From positions 1,758,501 to 1,822,500 of the forward strand of contig NC_014136.1 in NCBI RefSeq assembly GCF_000092505.1: 64,000 bases of DNA, in the 5' to 3' direction. The translations under genes and the position numbers were made by a program. This stretch comes from Leuconostoc kimchii IMSNU 11154. Its GTDB lineage: Bacteria > Bacillota > Bacilli > Lactobacillales > Lactobacillaceae. The notes under the pieces are model-generated. The model had not been told where the DNA came from and ran no database searches. It worked only from the letters and a program-made list of their open reading frames with translations. Of the stretch, positions 54,430-63,318 are shown piece after piece; position 1 is the stretch's first letter, and each line of letters begins with the position of its first letter.

Positions 54430-55335
54430 ATGGCTAAGACTTTAGTTTTCGGGCACAAAAACCCTGACACAGATACAATTGCATCTGCAATTGCTGCGAG
54501 TTACTTATTAAATGAAATGGGTGAAGATACTGAAGCAGTTGCGCAAGGTACACCAAATGCCGAAACACAATTCGCGTTGGACTACTTTTCGGTAACTGCA
54601 CCACGTGTTATTGCAAATGCTGATACAGAGACAGTTGTATTAGTTGATCACAACGAAGCTGCACAATCAGTTGATAATTTGGCTGATGTTGTTGTTGAGG
54701 GGATTTATGATCATCATAAATTTGCCTTTACAAATACGACACCTTTATATATTACAGCTAAGCCTTGGGGTTCAGTAGCAACAATTTTGTATTATGAATT
54801 CAAGCAAGCCAATGTGACGATTCCTTCAAAAATTGCTGGTTTGATGGCTTCAGCTATTATCTCAGATACACTGCTGTTAAAAAGTCCAACGACAACATCT
54901 TATGATCAACCTGCTTTAGAAGCACTGGCTCAAATTGCTGGTGTAACTGATTATGAAACATATGGTTTGGCACTTTTAAAGGCTGGAACAGATTTATCTT
55001 CACGTACAGATAAAGAATTAATTGATGGGGATGCCAAGTCATTTGAAATGGGTGGTCATCAATTCCGCATAGGACAAGTCAATACAGTTGATATTGATGA
55101 GGTTCTGTCACGGCAATCAGGTATTGAAGCGGCAATGGTTGAAGAAGGATACGAAGATTTCTTATTTGTCATTACTGATATTTTAAATTCTAATTCAAAA
55201 GCTGTGTATCTCGGTGATGCAGCGGCAGCGATTGAGGGTGCATTTGATAAAAAAATACAGAACAATGTCATTGATTTGCCTGGTGTTGTTTCGCGTAAGA
55301 AGCAAGTTGTTCCACCTTTAGAAAAACAATTTTAA
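54430..55335 (+). CDS. ppaC: Manganese-dependent inorganic pyrophosphatase
   Basis: Hydrolyses pyrophosphate made by biosynthesis. Family II enzyme, 301 aa: TLVFGHKNPDTDTIASAIAA (metal His/Asp), VVLVDHNEAAQ, GIYDHHKFAF (DHH motif), ISDTLLLKSPTTTSYD and the C-terminal SRKKQVVPPLEK with the SRKKQ substrate loop. AGGAGA precedes the ATG by nine bases. Length and motifs are standard. Confidence 0.96.
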   Translation: MAKTLVFGHKNPDTDTIASAIAASYLLNEMGEDTEAVAQGTPNAETQFALDYFSVTAPRVIANADTETVVLVDHNEAAQSVDNLADVVVEGIYDHHKFAFTNTTPLYITAKPWGSVATILYYEFKQANVTIPSKIAGLMASAIISDTLLLKSPTTTSYDQPALEALAQIAGVTDYETYGLALLKAGTDLSSRTDKELIDGDAKSFEMGGHQFRIGQVNTVDIDEVLSRQSGIEAAMVEEGYEDFLFVITDILNSNSKAVYLGDAAAAIEGAFDKKIQNNVIDLPGVVSRKKQVVPPLEKQF

Positions 55336-55418
55336 TCGGCACTTTTTGATAAATAGTTAGCCTGATGGCAGTTTAATTGAATTTCCGAACAGATTTTCGT
55401 AGGAATTTAGAAAATACC

Positions 55419-55475
55419 TTTACACTGCTGTCATGTTCATGTATAATAATTATTTGTATTGACAAGCAAATAATT
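55419..55475 (+). promoter_or_regulatory. rpmG-rpsN promoter with a 9-bp inverted repeat at the start point
   Basis: TTTACA (55419-55424), 17 bases, TATAAT (55442-55447). AATTATTTG (55448-55456) and its exact complement CAAATAATT (55467-55475) flank ten bases across the predicted start. This could be an operator for a dimeric repressor. It does not match the Zur or AdcR boxes I remember. Confidence 0.6.
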
Positions 55476-55503
55476 TTAACAAACCACACTAAGGAGTAAG
55501 AAT

Positions 55504-55653
55504 ATGCGTATTCACGTTGTTCTAGGAAATGACGAAACTGGTGAACGTATTTACTTGACGTCAAAAAATCGTCGTAATACACCCGATCGTCTTGAGTTGA
55601 AGAAGTACTCACCAAAACTTCGTAAAGTTGTAACATTTAAGGAGATTAAGTAA
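55504..55653 (+). CDS. rpmG: 50S ribosomal protein L33, cysteine-free type
   Basis: 49 aa: [40 protein letters not shown], then VVTFKEIK. The two CxxC pairs of zinc-binding L33 are absent, so this is the C-minus form. AAGGAG precedes the ATG. It ends one base before the rpsN ATG and shares its transcript. Confidence 0.95.
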   Translation: MRIHVVLGNDETGERIYLTSKNRRNTPDRLELKKYSPKLRKVVTFKEIK

Positions 55654-55654
55654 A

Positions 55655-55924
55655 ATGGCAAAAAAGTCAAAAATTGCTAAAGCGCAAAAGCGTGAAGCTT
55701 TGGTTGCAAAGTATGCTACAAAGCGTGCTGAATTAAAGGCTGCAGGTGACTTCATCGGTTTGGCTGCTTTGCCAAAGGATTCATCTCCTGTACGTGTGCA
55801 CAACCGCGACTGGATTGATGGTCGTCCTCATGCTTACATGCGTGAGTTTGGTATGTCACGTTTGAACTTCCGCCAATTGGCACACAAGGGTCAAATTCCT
55901 GGTGTTCGTAAAGCTTCTTGGTAA
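55655..55924 (+). CDS. rpsN: 30S ribosomal protein S14, cysteine-free (type A) form
   Basis: 89 aa, the long form without the CxxC zinc motif of the 61-aa S14: [38 protein letters not shown] and [18 protein letters not shown]. In many Firmicutes such zinc-independent paralogues are made when zinc is scarce and replace the zinc forms. Whether this genome also carries a zinc S14 in its spc operon cannot be seen here. AAGGAGATTAAG at the end of rpmG is the ribosome-binding site. Confidence 0.95.
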   Translation: MAKKSKIAKAQKREALVAKYATKRAELKAAGDFIGLAALPKDSSPVRVHNRDWIDGRPHAYMREFGMSRLNFRQLAHKGQIPGVRKASW

Positions 55925-56063
55925 ATGTTTTTGCGCGAACAGCGTAACTTACACCATGAGCATTACGTGGGCACGTTAAAAGTCAATTATTAGCATCAGC
56001 TAAATACAGTGACTGCCTCAATGAGCAAAGCGAATGGGGTCATAAAGGTTCACAAACTAGCAG
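55925..56063 (+). other. Non-coding stretch between rpsN and the rimP control region
   Basis: The 327 bases between rpsN and rimP hold no convincing gene. This first part has no clear signal; it is followed by a terminator (56064-56088), the rimP promoter (56098-56126) and the leader hairpin (56155-56194). Confidence 0.6.
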
Positions 56064-56088
56064 AAATCGCAGAAATGTGATTTTTTTT
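56064..56088 (+). terminator. Terminator after rpsN
   Basis: AATCGCA, GAAA tetraloop, TGTGATT (one G-T) and a T tract. Confidence 0.82.
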
Positions 56089-56097
56089 GTTGTATAT

Positions 56098-56126
56098 TTG
56101 CATTTTTATGTATATCACGTTATAAT
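56098..56126 (+). promoter_or_regulatory. Promoter of the rimP-nusA-infB operon
   Basis: TTGCAT (56098-56103), 17 bases, TATAAT (56121-56126). The start point would be near 56133, upstream of a strong hairpin terminator. Confidence 0.75.
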
Positions 56127-56154
56127 AATAAGTGTTAATTTACATAAGTTTTGT

Positions 56155-56194
56155 AAATGAGCGGGTCGCATCTTATGCGGCCGGCTCATTTTTT
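56155..56194 (+). terminator. Leader terminator (attenuator) upstream of rimP
   Basis: AATGAGC, inner stem GG-T-CGCAT / ATGCG-G-CC with one G-T and one G-G mismatch, CTT loop, then GCTCATT and six Ts. It lies between the operon promoter and the rimP ATG, so it must be read through for expression. This position implies transcription attenuation of the operon, perhaps by NusA itself. Confidence 0.75.
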
Positions 56195-56251
56195 ATGGGA
56201 TTGGCACTTGCTTGCAATACATTACAAAATTCATCAAGGGAGGGTAAGTAA

Positions 56252-56728
56252 ATGGCGAATAAAGTAGAACAAAAGATAACGGTACTCATTACACCGATTG
56301 TTGAAAAAAGAGACAAGCTCTTGTGGGATTTATCATACACCAGAGAAGGTGGACAAAAGGTTTTGAGAATTTTACTAGACAAGCCCAATCATGAATCTAT
56401 TACAATGACGGATCTAACTGATTTTACACAAGAGGTTAATGAACTATTAGATACGACTGACCCTGACCCAATTCCAGAACCATATCTGCTAGATATTTCG
56501 TCTCCTGGTGCCGATCGACCATTGATCAAACCGTGGCACTTCAAATGGGCTCAAGAGAGTGAAGAGGAAGTCTTGATTTCTCTCTTTGTTGCTAAAAATG
56601 GTCAAAAGAAGTGGCAAGGAAATATTTCATCGTTAACTGATGACGGTTTGGTTTTAGCTACGGAAGCAGATGAACTAGTACTTAATTTTGATGAGATTGC
56701 AAAAGCAGTGCTGAACATTCAGTTTTAA
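56252..56728 (+). CDS. rimP: Ribosome maturation factor RimP
   Basis: Needed for 30S subunit maturation. 158 aa: LLWDLSYTREGGQKVLRILLDKPN, DLTDFTQEVNELLDTTDP, YLLDISSPGADRPL (the signature), and a C-terminal SH3-like domain. GGGAGG precedes the ATG. First gene of the operon rimP-nusA-ylxR-ylxQ-infB-rbfA. Confidence 0.95.
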   Translation: MANKVEQKITVLITPIVEKRDKLLWDLSYTREGGQKVLRILLDKPNHESITMTDLTDFTQEVNELLDTTDPDPIPEPYLLDISSPGADRPLIKPWHFKWAQESEEEVLISLFVAKNGQKKWQGNISSLTDDGLVLATEADELVLNFDEIAKAVLNIQF

Positions 56729-56751
56729 CATAAACGTGTTTGTGAGAATAG

Positions 56752-56786
56752 TTAGGTGGGTTTGAATAGAGACTACGGCCCCCTAA
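56752..56786 (+). other. Hairpin in the rimP-nusA gap
   Basis: TTAGG-T-GGG pairs with CCC-CCTAA around an 18-base loop, without a T tract. It may be a processing or stability element; chance is not excluded. Confidence 0.35.
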
Positions 56787-56832
56787 TAAAATGACTAAAT
56801 GTACACGCTACTAATTAGATGAGGATAGGCGA

Positions 56833-57924
56833 ATGAGTAAAGAACTAGTCGATGCGCTCGATGCCCTTGAAGCCGAACGCGGGATAGAACGAACGGTTGT
56901 TATTGAAGCATTGGAAGATGCTTTGAGAGCAGCTTATAAAAAGCAATATAATGCTGAACAAAATGTGGAGGCAGTGTTTGACACCAAAAAGGGAAACGTT
57001 GCCATTAAACAGGTTAAGAGTGTTGTCTTGGATGAAGATTTTGAAAACGAAGATACGGAAATTGCTTTACAAGATGCGTTAGCAATTAATCGAGCTTATG
57101 AACCTGGTGATGAAATTCGTTTTGATGTGACACCAAAAGATTTTGGACGTATGGCTGCACAAGCTGCAAAGCAAGTTATTGTGCAAAAAATGCGTGAAGC
57201 GGGTCGAGAAGCAATTTATAATAAGTTTGCGGACTATCAAGATGAAATTATTACTGGTGAAGTTGACCGGCAAGATGCAAGATTCTTATACTTGACATTA
57301 CCGGGTAATCAAGAGGCCGCTATGGCGCCAAACGATCAAATGCCAAATGAGCATTACCGGATGGGTGACCGTATTAAAGTGTTAGTTAATAAAGTCGAAA
57401 ATAATGCTAAGGGCCCACAAATATTTGTATCACGTACGGCTCCTGATTTGGTTAAGCGTTTATTTGAACAAGAAGTACCGGAAGTATATGATGGTACTGT
57501 TGAGATTATGAATATTTCTCGTGAAGCAGGTGATCGTTCAAAAATTGCCGTTTATACGCATGACACAGATTTAGATCCAGTTGGCGCTATGGTTGGCCAA
57601 AGAGGTGGACGTGTTCAAGCCGTTGTTAACGAACTGGGCGGTGAAAACATGGATATCGTTGAATGGGTTGAAGATGAGGCGCAATATATTGCCAATGCTC
57701 TAAATCCATCCGAAGTGGCTGATGTTATATTTGATCCTGAAAATGAACGCGCAGTGACAGTTATTGTACCAGATAACCAGCTATCATTAGCCATTGGTAA
57801 AAAAGGTCAAAATGCTCGTTTAGCTGCACGTCTAACAGGTTTTAAAATTGATATTAAATCTGAAAGTGAAGCAGCAAGTGCGCTGACAAATGATGTCCCT
57901 ACAACGGACAAGACTAACGAATAA
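56833..57924 (+). CDS. nusA: Transcription termination/antitermination factor NusA
   Basis: 363 aa: N-terminal RNA-polymerase-binding domain (ELVDALDALEAERGI, ALEDALRAAYKKQY), S1 domain (ITGEVDRQDARFLYLTL), KH1 (PEVYDGTVEIMNISREAGDRSKIAV, VGAMVGQRGGRVQAVVNEL) and KH2 (NQLSLAIGKKGQNARLAARLTGFKIDI). The C-terminal acidic repeats of E. coli NusA are absent, normal for Firmicutes. GAGGATAGG precedes the ATG. Confidence 0.96.
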   Translation: MSKELVDALDALEAERGIERTVVIEALEDALRAAYKKQYNAEQNVEAVFDTKKGNVAIKQVKSVVLDEDFENEDTEIALQDALAINRAYEPGDEIRFDVTPKDFGRMAAQAAKQVIVQKMREAGREAIYNKFADYQDEIITGEVDRQDARFLYLTLPGNQEAAMAPNDQMPNEHYRMGDRIKVLVNKVENNAKGPQIFVSRTAPDLVKRLFEQEVPEVYDGTVEIMNISREAGDRSKIAVYTHDTDLDPVGAMVGQRGGRVQAVVNELGGENMDIVEWVEDEAQYIANALNPSEVADVIFDPENERAVTVIVPDNQLSLAIGKKGQNARLAARLTGFKIDIKSESEAASALTNDVPTTDKTNE

Positions 57925-57938
57925 ATTTTAGAAAGGAA

Positions 57939-58001
57939 ATGTGTTGTGAACATTGCCATTTGATAGAATGTTTACAGCACGCGAGTAGCCATGAAACCTA
58001 G
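57939..58001 (+). CDS. Possible 20-codon Cys/His-rich mini-ORF between nusA and ylxR
   Basis: Reads MCCEHCHLIECLQHASSHET, with AAAGGA immediately upstream (spacing very short) and its stop overlapping the ylxR start by 11 bases. Four Cys and four His in 20 codons is unusual next to proteins that contain almost none. It could couple translation into ylxR, which otherwise lacks a ribosome-binding site, or be chance. Confidence 0.25.
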   Translation: MCCEHCHLIECLQHASSHET

Positions 58002-58287
58002 AAAAATACCAATGCGAAAAGATATCGTGACAGGTGAAATGTTTCCTAAAAAAGAACTTGTTCGAGTTGTGCGGGATAAAGAAGGAAATGTTACTTTAGA
58101 CCCAACATCTAAGGCTAATGGCCGTGGTGCATATATTGGGCTAGATCGTGATATTGCAACAGAAGCGAAGAAAAAACGTATTTTTGATAAAACATTTGAG
58201 GTTAAAGTATCTGATGAATTCTATGATGAGCTCATTGCATATGTTGACCATCAGCAGGCGCGTCGGGAGTTGTTTGGTGATAACTAA
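57991..58287 (+). CDS. ylxR: YlxR (RnpM) family RNA-binding protein
   Basis: 98 aa of the DUF448 family: KIPMRKDIVTGEMFPKKELVRVV and KANGRGAYIGLDRDI. In Bacillus it is reported to bind RNase P RNA and dampen its activity. The conserved Cys in RKCVVTGE is Asp here. ATG 57991 has no good ribosome-binding site and probably depends on coupling. It overlaps ylxQ by 11 bases. Confidence 0.92.
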   Translation: MKPRKIPMRKDIVTGEMFPKKELVRVVRDKEGNVTLDPTSKANGRGAYIGLDRDIATEAKKKRIFDKTFEVKVSDEFYDELIAYVDHQQARRELFGDN

Positions 58288-58597
58288 AGATGATCAGATT
58301 TTAAACCTGCTTGGATTGGCAATGCGTGCTGGGAAGCTCGTATTGGGTTCGGACTCAACGTTGAGTGCCATTCGTGGCAATAAAGTGCAAATAGCGTTTT
58401 TCCCAAGCGATGGGGGCCAAAGCCAAAGCAAAAAATTTGCTGATAAATCAAATTTTTATCATGTAACACTAATCCAAGACTATACCAAGACACAATTAAC
58501 TGATGCTATTGGTGTCAATCGCAGTATATTTGCAATTGCTGATCGTGGCTTTAGTCGGAAAATTAAACAATTAATTTTAGAAAAGGAGCGGAACTAA
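58277..58597 (+). CDS. ylxQ: YlxQ, L7Ae-type ribosomal/RNA-binding protein
   Basis: 106 aa of the L7Ae/L30e family: ILNLLGLAMRAGKLVLGSDSTLSAIR, IAFFPSDGGQSQSKKFADK and a C-terminal FAIADRGFSRKIKQLI. The family binds kink-turn RNA. I chose GTG 58277 because GGGAG lies seven bases upstream and the start then falls at the domain edge; an in-frame ATG at 58148 would lie deep inside ylxR. Unlike the usual YlxQ it has SDGG instead of a Asp-Ala/Ser run in the middle loop. Confidence 0.88.
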   Translation: MITKDDQILNLLGLAMRAGKLVLGSDSTLSAIRGNKVQIAFFPSDGGQSQSKKFADKSNFYHVTLIQDYTKTQLTDAIGVNRSIFAIADRGFSRKIKQLILEKERN

Positions 58598-61099
58598 ATG
58601 ACAGAAGAAAAGAAATTCTCAGGGTCAAACCGTCCTGCAAGAAAACAAGCAGTTCCAGAACGTAAAGAATTACCAGCATCACAACGTCGTCACGCAGCAA
58701 AATTGACTGATGGTGGAACGACAAGTAATGGTGGTGGTTCAACGCCTCGTCCTAACAAACCGGTGGCAACGCGTTCAGGAAGTGCTCAGGGACAACAAAA
58801 CCGTAATGCAACAAATCAGAGTCGACCAAATGGTACTGGCACTCGTTCAAATACTAGTGGTCAAAATCGTAATCGACGTCCAGGTTCACGTGTTCAAGCA
58901 GCAGAGGGGCGCCCAGCCGTTCGTGAAAAAAAGAATTGGTCAACAAAGCCTCGTGAAGGTCAAGTGGATTATTCAAAGAAAACTGACAACAGTTTGAAAC
59001 AATATGTTAGTGAAAATGAAAAACGTAAGCAAGCTGTCGCGGCTGCAAAAGAGCCAAAGAAATCCGCACCAGCAGTAAAACCTGCTGAGGTTAAAAAGCC
59101 TGAAAACAAAGCGGCAACACAACCTGCAACTGCTACAACAGCAGGAGCAGGTAAATTTGGTGGGGCATTGGCATCTGGCAATAATTCAGCTCGTAATAAT
59201 TCACGTAAACGTAATACAGCAGGGACTGGTCAACAAACACCTCGCCGTAATGACAAACCTCGTGGTTCAAAAAAATCTCGACGTATTGCGGCTAAAAAAG
59301 GTCCTGTCGTACCTGTAACAGAGCGAAAAAAGCAACCATTACCAGAAGTTTTGGAATATCGCATTGGTATGAACGTTCAGGATTTGTCGAAGTTATTACA
59401 CCGAGATACAGCAGAAATTATTAAAAAATTGTTTTTACTTGGTATTATGACTAACCAAAACCAATCATTGGATACTGACACGATTGAAATTTTGGCAGCA
59501 GATTATGGTATTGATGCACAAGTTAAAGAAGAGGAAGATGTTGCAGATATCGACCGATTCTTTGATAATGATAACATTGATGAAGGTAATCTAGTGCCGC
59601 GTCCACCAGTTGTTACAATTATGGGTCACGTTGATCATGGTAAAACAACTTTGTTGGATTATCTACGTAATTCTCATGTAACAGATGGTGAAGCTGGTGG
59701 CATAACACAGCACATAGGTGCTTATCAAGCACAGTTAAATGGTAAGACAATTACATTTTTGGACACACCTGGGCACGCAGCGTTTACAGAAATGCGTGCG
59801 CGTGGCGCAAACGTTACCGACTTGACCATTTTGGTTGTTGCAGCAGATGATGGCGTAATGCCACAAACAATTGAGGCAATTAATCACGCAAAAGCTGCTG
59901 GAACACCTATTATTGTGGCAGTCAACAAGATTGATAAGCCAGGTGCTAATCCAGATGATGTGATGAATCAGTTGATGGCTTACGACTTAGTACCTGAGGA
60001 ATATGGTGGTGACACAATATTTGTTAAAATTTCCGCTAAATTTGGCCAAAATGTTGATGAACTGCTCGAAATGATTTTACTTCAAGCTGAAGTGCTTGAA
60101 CTAAAAGCTAATCCTGATATGCCAGCCCGTGGATCTGTGGTTGAAGCGCGTTTAGATAGAGGTAGGGGTCCAGTTGCAACTGTCTTAGTACAACAAGGCA
60201 CAATGCGCGTTGGTGATCCAATTGTTGTTGGTAACACATATGGTCGTGTTCGAACGATGACTAACGAACGCGGCGTAGATCTTGAAGAAGCATTGCCTGC
60301 TACGCCTGTTCAAATAACTGGCTTAAATGATGTTCCGCAAGCAGGAGATCGTTTCATTGTCATGGCTGATGAAAAGACTGCACGTGCAGCCGGAGAAGAA
60401 CGTGCAAAACGTGCACAAGAAGCTATTCGTAATTCTGGTTCTGTTGTAACTTTGGATACGTTATTTAGTACAATGTCTGAAAAAGCTATGAAAACTGTTC
60501 CAGTTATTGTTAAAGCTGATGTACAAGGTTCTGTTGAAGCGCTTTCTGGCTCTTTGAAGAAGATTGAAGTAGATGGCGTTCGTGTTGACATTATTCACAC
60601 GGCTGCCGGAGCGATTAATGAATCGGATGTGACATTAGCATCGGCCTCAGGTGCCATTATTATTGGCTTCAATGTTCGTCCGACACCATTGGCAAAATCT
60701 CAAGCTGATTCTGATAAAGTTGATATTCGTTTCTACAATGTCATTTATAATGCTATAGATGATGTTGAAGCAGCTATGAAGGGTCAACTAGAACCAGTTT
60801 ATGAAGAAAAGATAATTGGAACGATTGCTGTCAAGGAATTATTCAAGTTTTCTAAAGTTGGTATCATTGCCGGTGCTATGGTTGAAGAAGGTAAAATCAC
60901 TAAAGAATCTAAAGTCCGTGTTATTCGTGACGGTGTGGTTGTTTATGATGGTGAAGTTGCGTCATTACAACGTGGTAAAGATTCAGTGAATGAAGTTAAG
61001 ATGGGTTATGAATTTGGCTTTACTGTTGCTAAGTATAATGATGTGCAGGTTGGTGATACTGTAGAGGCCTATGTCATGGCAGAAGTTAAAGTTAAATAA
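58598..61099 (+). CDS. infB: Translation initiation factor IF-2
   Basis: GTPase that places initiator tRNA on the ribosome. 833 aa. The N-terminal 240 residues are low-complexity and basic (Asn, Arg, Ala, Lys rich, e.g. [14 protein letters not shown]), as in other IF-2 proteins. Then the IF2N domain, G1 [16 protein letters not shown]2 [11 protein letters not shown]3 DTPGHAAF, G4 [10 protein letters not shown] and domains II-IV to the end. AAGGAG precedes the ATG directly after ylxQ. Confidence 0.97.
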   Translation: MTEEKKFSGSNRPARKQAVPERKELPASQRRHAAKLTDGGTTSNGGGSTPRPNKPVATRSGSAQGQQNRNATNQSRPNGTGTRSNTSGQNRNRRPGSRVQAAEGRPAVREKKNWSTKPREGQVDYSKKTDNSLKQYVSENEKRKQAVAAAKEPKKSAPAVKPAEVKKPENKAATQPATATTAGAGKFGGALASGNNSARNNSRKRNTAGTGQQTPRRNDKPRGSKKSRRIAAKKGPVVPVTERKKQPLPEVLEYRIGMNVQDLSKLLHRDTAEIIKKLFLLGIMTNQNQSLDTDTIEILAADYGIDAQVKEEEDVADIDRFFDNDNIDEGNLVPRPPVVTIMGHVDHGKTTLLDYLRNSHVTDGEAGGITQHIGAYQAQLNGKTITFLDTPGHAAFTEMRARGANVTDLTILVVAADDGVMPQTIEAINHAKAAGTPIIVAVNKIDKPGANPDDVMNQLMAYDLVPEEYGGDTIFVKISAKFGQNVDELLEMILLQAEVLELKANPDMPARGSVVEARLDRGRGPVATVLVQQGTMRVGDPIVVGNTYGRVRTMTNERGVDLEEALPATPVQITGLNDVPQAGDRFIVMADEKTARAAGEERAKRAQEAIRNSGSVVTLDTLFSTMSEKAMKTVPVIVKADVQGSVEALSGSLKKIEVDGVRVDIIHTAAGAINESDVTLASASGAIIIGFNVRPTPLAKSQADSDKVDIRFYNVIYNAIDDVEAAMKGQLEPVYEEKIIGTIAVKELFKFSKVGIIAGAMVEEGKITKESKVRVIRDGVVVYDGEVASLQRGKDSVNEVKMGYEFGFTVAKYNDVQVGDTVEAYVMAEVKVK

Positions 61100-61154
61100 T
61101 ATAATTGATATTTTGAACAGATGTGTTTTCTAAAAAAGAAAGGGGCACAAATTC

Positions 61155-61508
61155 ATGGCTAATCCACAACGTGCGGGTCGCCTTGCACAAGAAGTTCAAC
61201 GCGATGTAACCGATTTGCTGCTCAAGCGAATTAATGATCCACGTGTGCAAGACATTACGATAACTAGCGTTGAGTTGTCTGGTGATTTACAAATTGCAAC
61301 TATTTACTATAGTACTTTGTCAGACTTGGCAAGTGTTGGTCAAAAAGCACAAGCAGGCTTGGATGCTGCTAGTGGATTGATTCGTAAAGAATTAGGTTCA
61401 CGATTGACAGTATATAAAACACCAGAATTGAAGTTTGTGCGCGATCAATCAATTCAGTATGGTAATCATATTGAAGATTTGATTCGTAAGCTTCATACTG
61501 ATAATTAA
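61155..61508 (+). CDS. rbfA: 30S ribosome-binding factor RbfA
   Basis: 117 aa: RAGRLAQEVQRDVTDLLLKRINDPRV, ITSVELSGDLQIATIYYSTL, LGSRLTVYKTPELKFVRDQSI, a KH-type fold acting in 16S rRNA 5'-end maturation. AGAAAGGGG precedes the ATG. Last gene of the operon before a terminator. Confidence 0.95.
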   Translation: MANPQRAGRLAQEVQRDVTDLLLKRINDPRVQDITITSVELSGDLQIATIYYSTLSDLASVGQKAQAGLDAASGLIRKELGSRLTVYKTPELKFVRDQSIQYGNHIEDLIRKLHTDN

Positions 61509-61528
61509 TAAGTTATAAACAAATTAAT

Positions 61529-61554
61529 GCTATCCGTATAGGATAGCGTTTTTT
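61529..61554 (+). terminator. Terminator at the end of the rimP-rbfA operon
   Basis: GCTATCC, GTATA loop, GGATAGC, then GTTTTTT. Confidence 0.88.
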
Positions 61555-61604
61555 GTGTTAAAATGGAATTACCATAATTTGATTAAAAATAAGGAATTCT
61601 AAAA

Positions 61605-62786
61605 ATGACCAATTTTATTCAACCTTTAAATTCAATAATTTTTGAAATGGCACCAGATAAATTATTAGGATTTCAAAAAGCTATTCGAGATATTCCTGGT
61701 ATTTTAAAATTAACATTAGGCGAACCAGGTTTTGCAGTAGATGGGCGGATCAAACAAGCAGCCATAAACGCAATCAATATTGACCGCTCACATTATGCTG
61801 AGAGCCAAGGCGAAAAAGAATTACGTTTGGAAGCAGTAAAATATTTTAATAAAACCTATCATTTGAATTATGCTGGTGAAGACAATGTGATTGTCACACT
61901 TGGTGTTAGCGAGGCAATCAATGTCGTATTAAATACTTTACTAGGTATTGGCGAAGGCTTGTTGGTACCCGAACCAACATATGGTCCATATTTTACATCG
62001 TTAGATTTAGCACACGGACAGAAAATCACAATTGATACATCTTCAAATCGTTTTAAGTTAACACCTGAAATGATTGATGAGGCAGTAACTAGTGCTACTG
62101 TTCCTGTCAGAGCAATCTTAATGAATTATCCAACTAATCCCACAGGTGTCACTTATTCACGTGATGAAATTATGGCTTTAGCAGAAACATTTAAAAAACA
62201 TAAAATATGGGTAATTTCTGATGAGATATACTCAGTGCTAACATATGATCAAGAGCACGTGTCATTTGCAGAAATTATTCCTGAACAGACTGTGTATATT
62301 AATGGTTTATCAAAATCACATGCCATGACAGGATATCGTGTTGGCTTCATTCTTGGCGCAGCGGATGTCATTGCGGAGATGCAAAAAGTTCATGGTGCGT
62401 TGACGTTTGCAATACCAACATTTATTCAGGATGCCGCAGTTGTTGCGTTGCGTGATGTAACTGATACGCCATTTGTTATGCGCGATCAATACAAAGCACG
62501 TCGTGATCGTATACTACCTCAGTTGCAAAATTTGGGCTTCGATGTCGTGTCACCAGAAGGGGCCTTCTATTTGTTCGCTAAGTTACCAATTGACTTAGGG
62601 GATGATGGTGATGCATTTGCTTTAAAATTGGCACATGAGGGTAAAGTAGCAGTCATTCCTGGATCAGGTTTTGGTGAATCTGCAAAAGCTTATATTCGAA
62701 TTTCATATGCGGCATCTGATGCCGATTTAGATGAGGGCATGCGCCGATTGACAGCTTATATTAATGAACTACGTGAGAATGAATAA
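61605..62786 (+). CDS. Pyridoxal-phosphate aminotransferase, class I/II (PatA/AraT-like)
   Basis: 393 aa fold-type I aminotransferase. Features: LTLGEPGF, HYAESQGEKELR, GVSEAINVVLNTLL, PEPTYGPYF, NYPTNPTGVTYS, VISDEIYSVLTY and the PLP lysine in NGLSKSHAMTGYRVGF, then AYIRISYA near the end. This is the subgroup annotated as aromatic, N-acetyl-diaminopimelate or MalY-like aminotransferase; the substrate cannot be assigned here. AAGGA precedes the ATG. Confidence 0.88.
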   Translation: MTNFIQPLNSIIFEMAPDKLLGFQKAIRDIPGILKLTLGEPGFAVDGRIKQAAINAINIDRSHYAESQGEKELRLEAVKYFNKTYHLNYAGEDNVIVTLGVSEAINVVLNTLLGIGEGLLVPEPTYGPYFTSLDLAHGQKITIDTSSNRFKLTPEMIDEAVTSATVPVRAILMNYPTNPTGVTYSRDEIMALAETFKKHKIWVISDEIYSVLTYDQEHVSFAEIIPEQTVYINGLSKSHAMTGYRVGFILGAADVIAEMQKVHGALTFAIPTFIQDAAVVALRDVTDTPFVMRDQYKARRDRILPQLQNLGFDVVSPEGAFYLFAKLPIDLGDDGDAFALKLAHEGKVAVIPGSGFGESAKAYIRISYAASDADLDEGMRRLTAYINELRENE

Positions 62787-62799
62787 AAGGTGGCTTACG

Positions 62800-63318
62800 A
62801 TGCGATGGTGGCATAAATTATTTAACCAAAAAAATAAACACCAAAAAATTAAATCAATGGGTCAACTCAATGCCATACATGTCGCGCGCAAATCCGAATT
62901 ACCTGTTATTGTTGCACCAGTAACAGGTCAGTTACAAAAAATTGATAGTGACGGAGAACCAGTTCATAGTAAAAATGGTTTTATGATGTTACCAGATGGT
63001 AACAATATTATGTCGCCAGTTGCTGGAATTGTGGCGGCTTCTGATGAACAGTTTTTGACAATTCAAAATGCACATTATCATGATGTTGTTGTGCAATTGA
63101 AAACCGAAGAAACGAAACTGTCGCGTTTAGCAACGTATGCTAAAGGACAACAATTGCATGCAGGTGATTTAATCGGTGTAGCTCATGCAACATCACATAA
63201 TGTACGTGTTTATGTCCTATTTGAAGACAGTGTCACACCTCAGTTGAAGTATGGTGCGGCATATGCTGGCCAAAATGTCTGGCAATATCAAGAGGATGCT
63301 ACGCATGGTGAAAAATAG
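62800..63318 (+). CDS. EIIA-Glc-like protein lacking the phosphorylation site
   Basis: 172 aa with the fold pattern of PTS enzyme IIA (glucose type): IVAPVTGQLQKIDSDGEPVHSKNGFMMLPDGNNIMSPVAGIVAA, then GQQLHAGDLIGVAHATSHNVRVYVLFED. Where active EIIA has VLIHVGIDTV with the phosphoryl-accepting His, this protein has VVVQLKTEET, so His is replaced by Gln. It has no fused IIB/IIC. ATG 62800 is preceded by AAAAGGTGG; earlier ATGs (62764, 62779) lie inside the aminotransferase gene. It overlaps truB by 14 bases. A non-catalytic binding or regulatory role is my inference. Confidence 0.78.
   Translation: MRWWHKLFNQKNKHQKIKSMGQLNAIHVARKSELPVIVAPVTGQLQKIDSDGEPVHSKNGFMMLPDGNNIMSPVAGIVAASDEQFLTIQNAHYHDVVVQLKTEETKLSRLATYAKGQQLHAGDLIGVAHATSHNVRVYVLFEDSVTPQLKYGAAYAGQNVWQYQEDATHGEK

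Noticed and set aside
61509-61604. T-box or amino-acid riboswitch before the aminotransferase
   Set aside because: The gap is under 100 bases and contains only a plain terminator and a ribosome-binding site.
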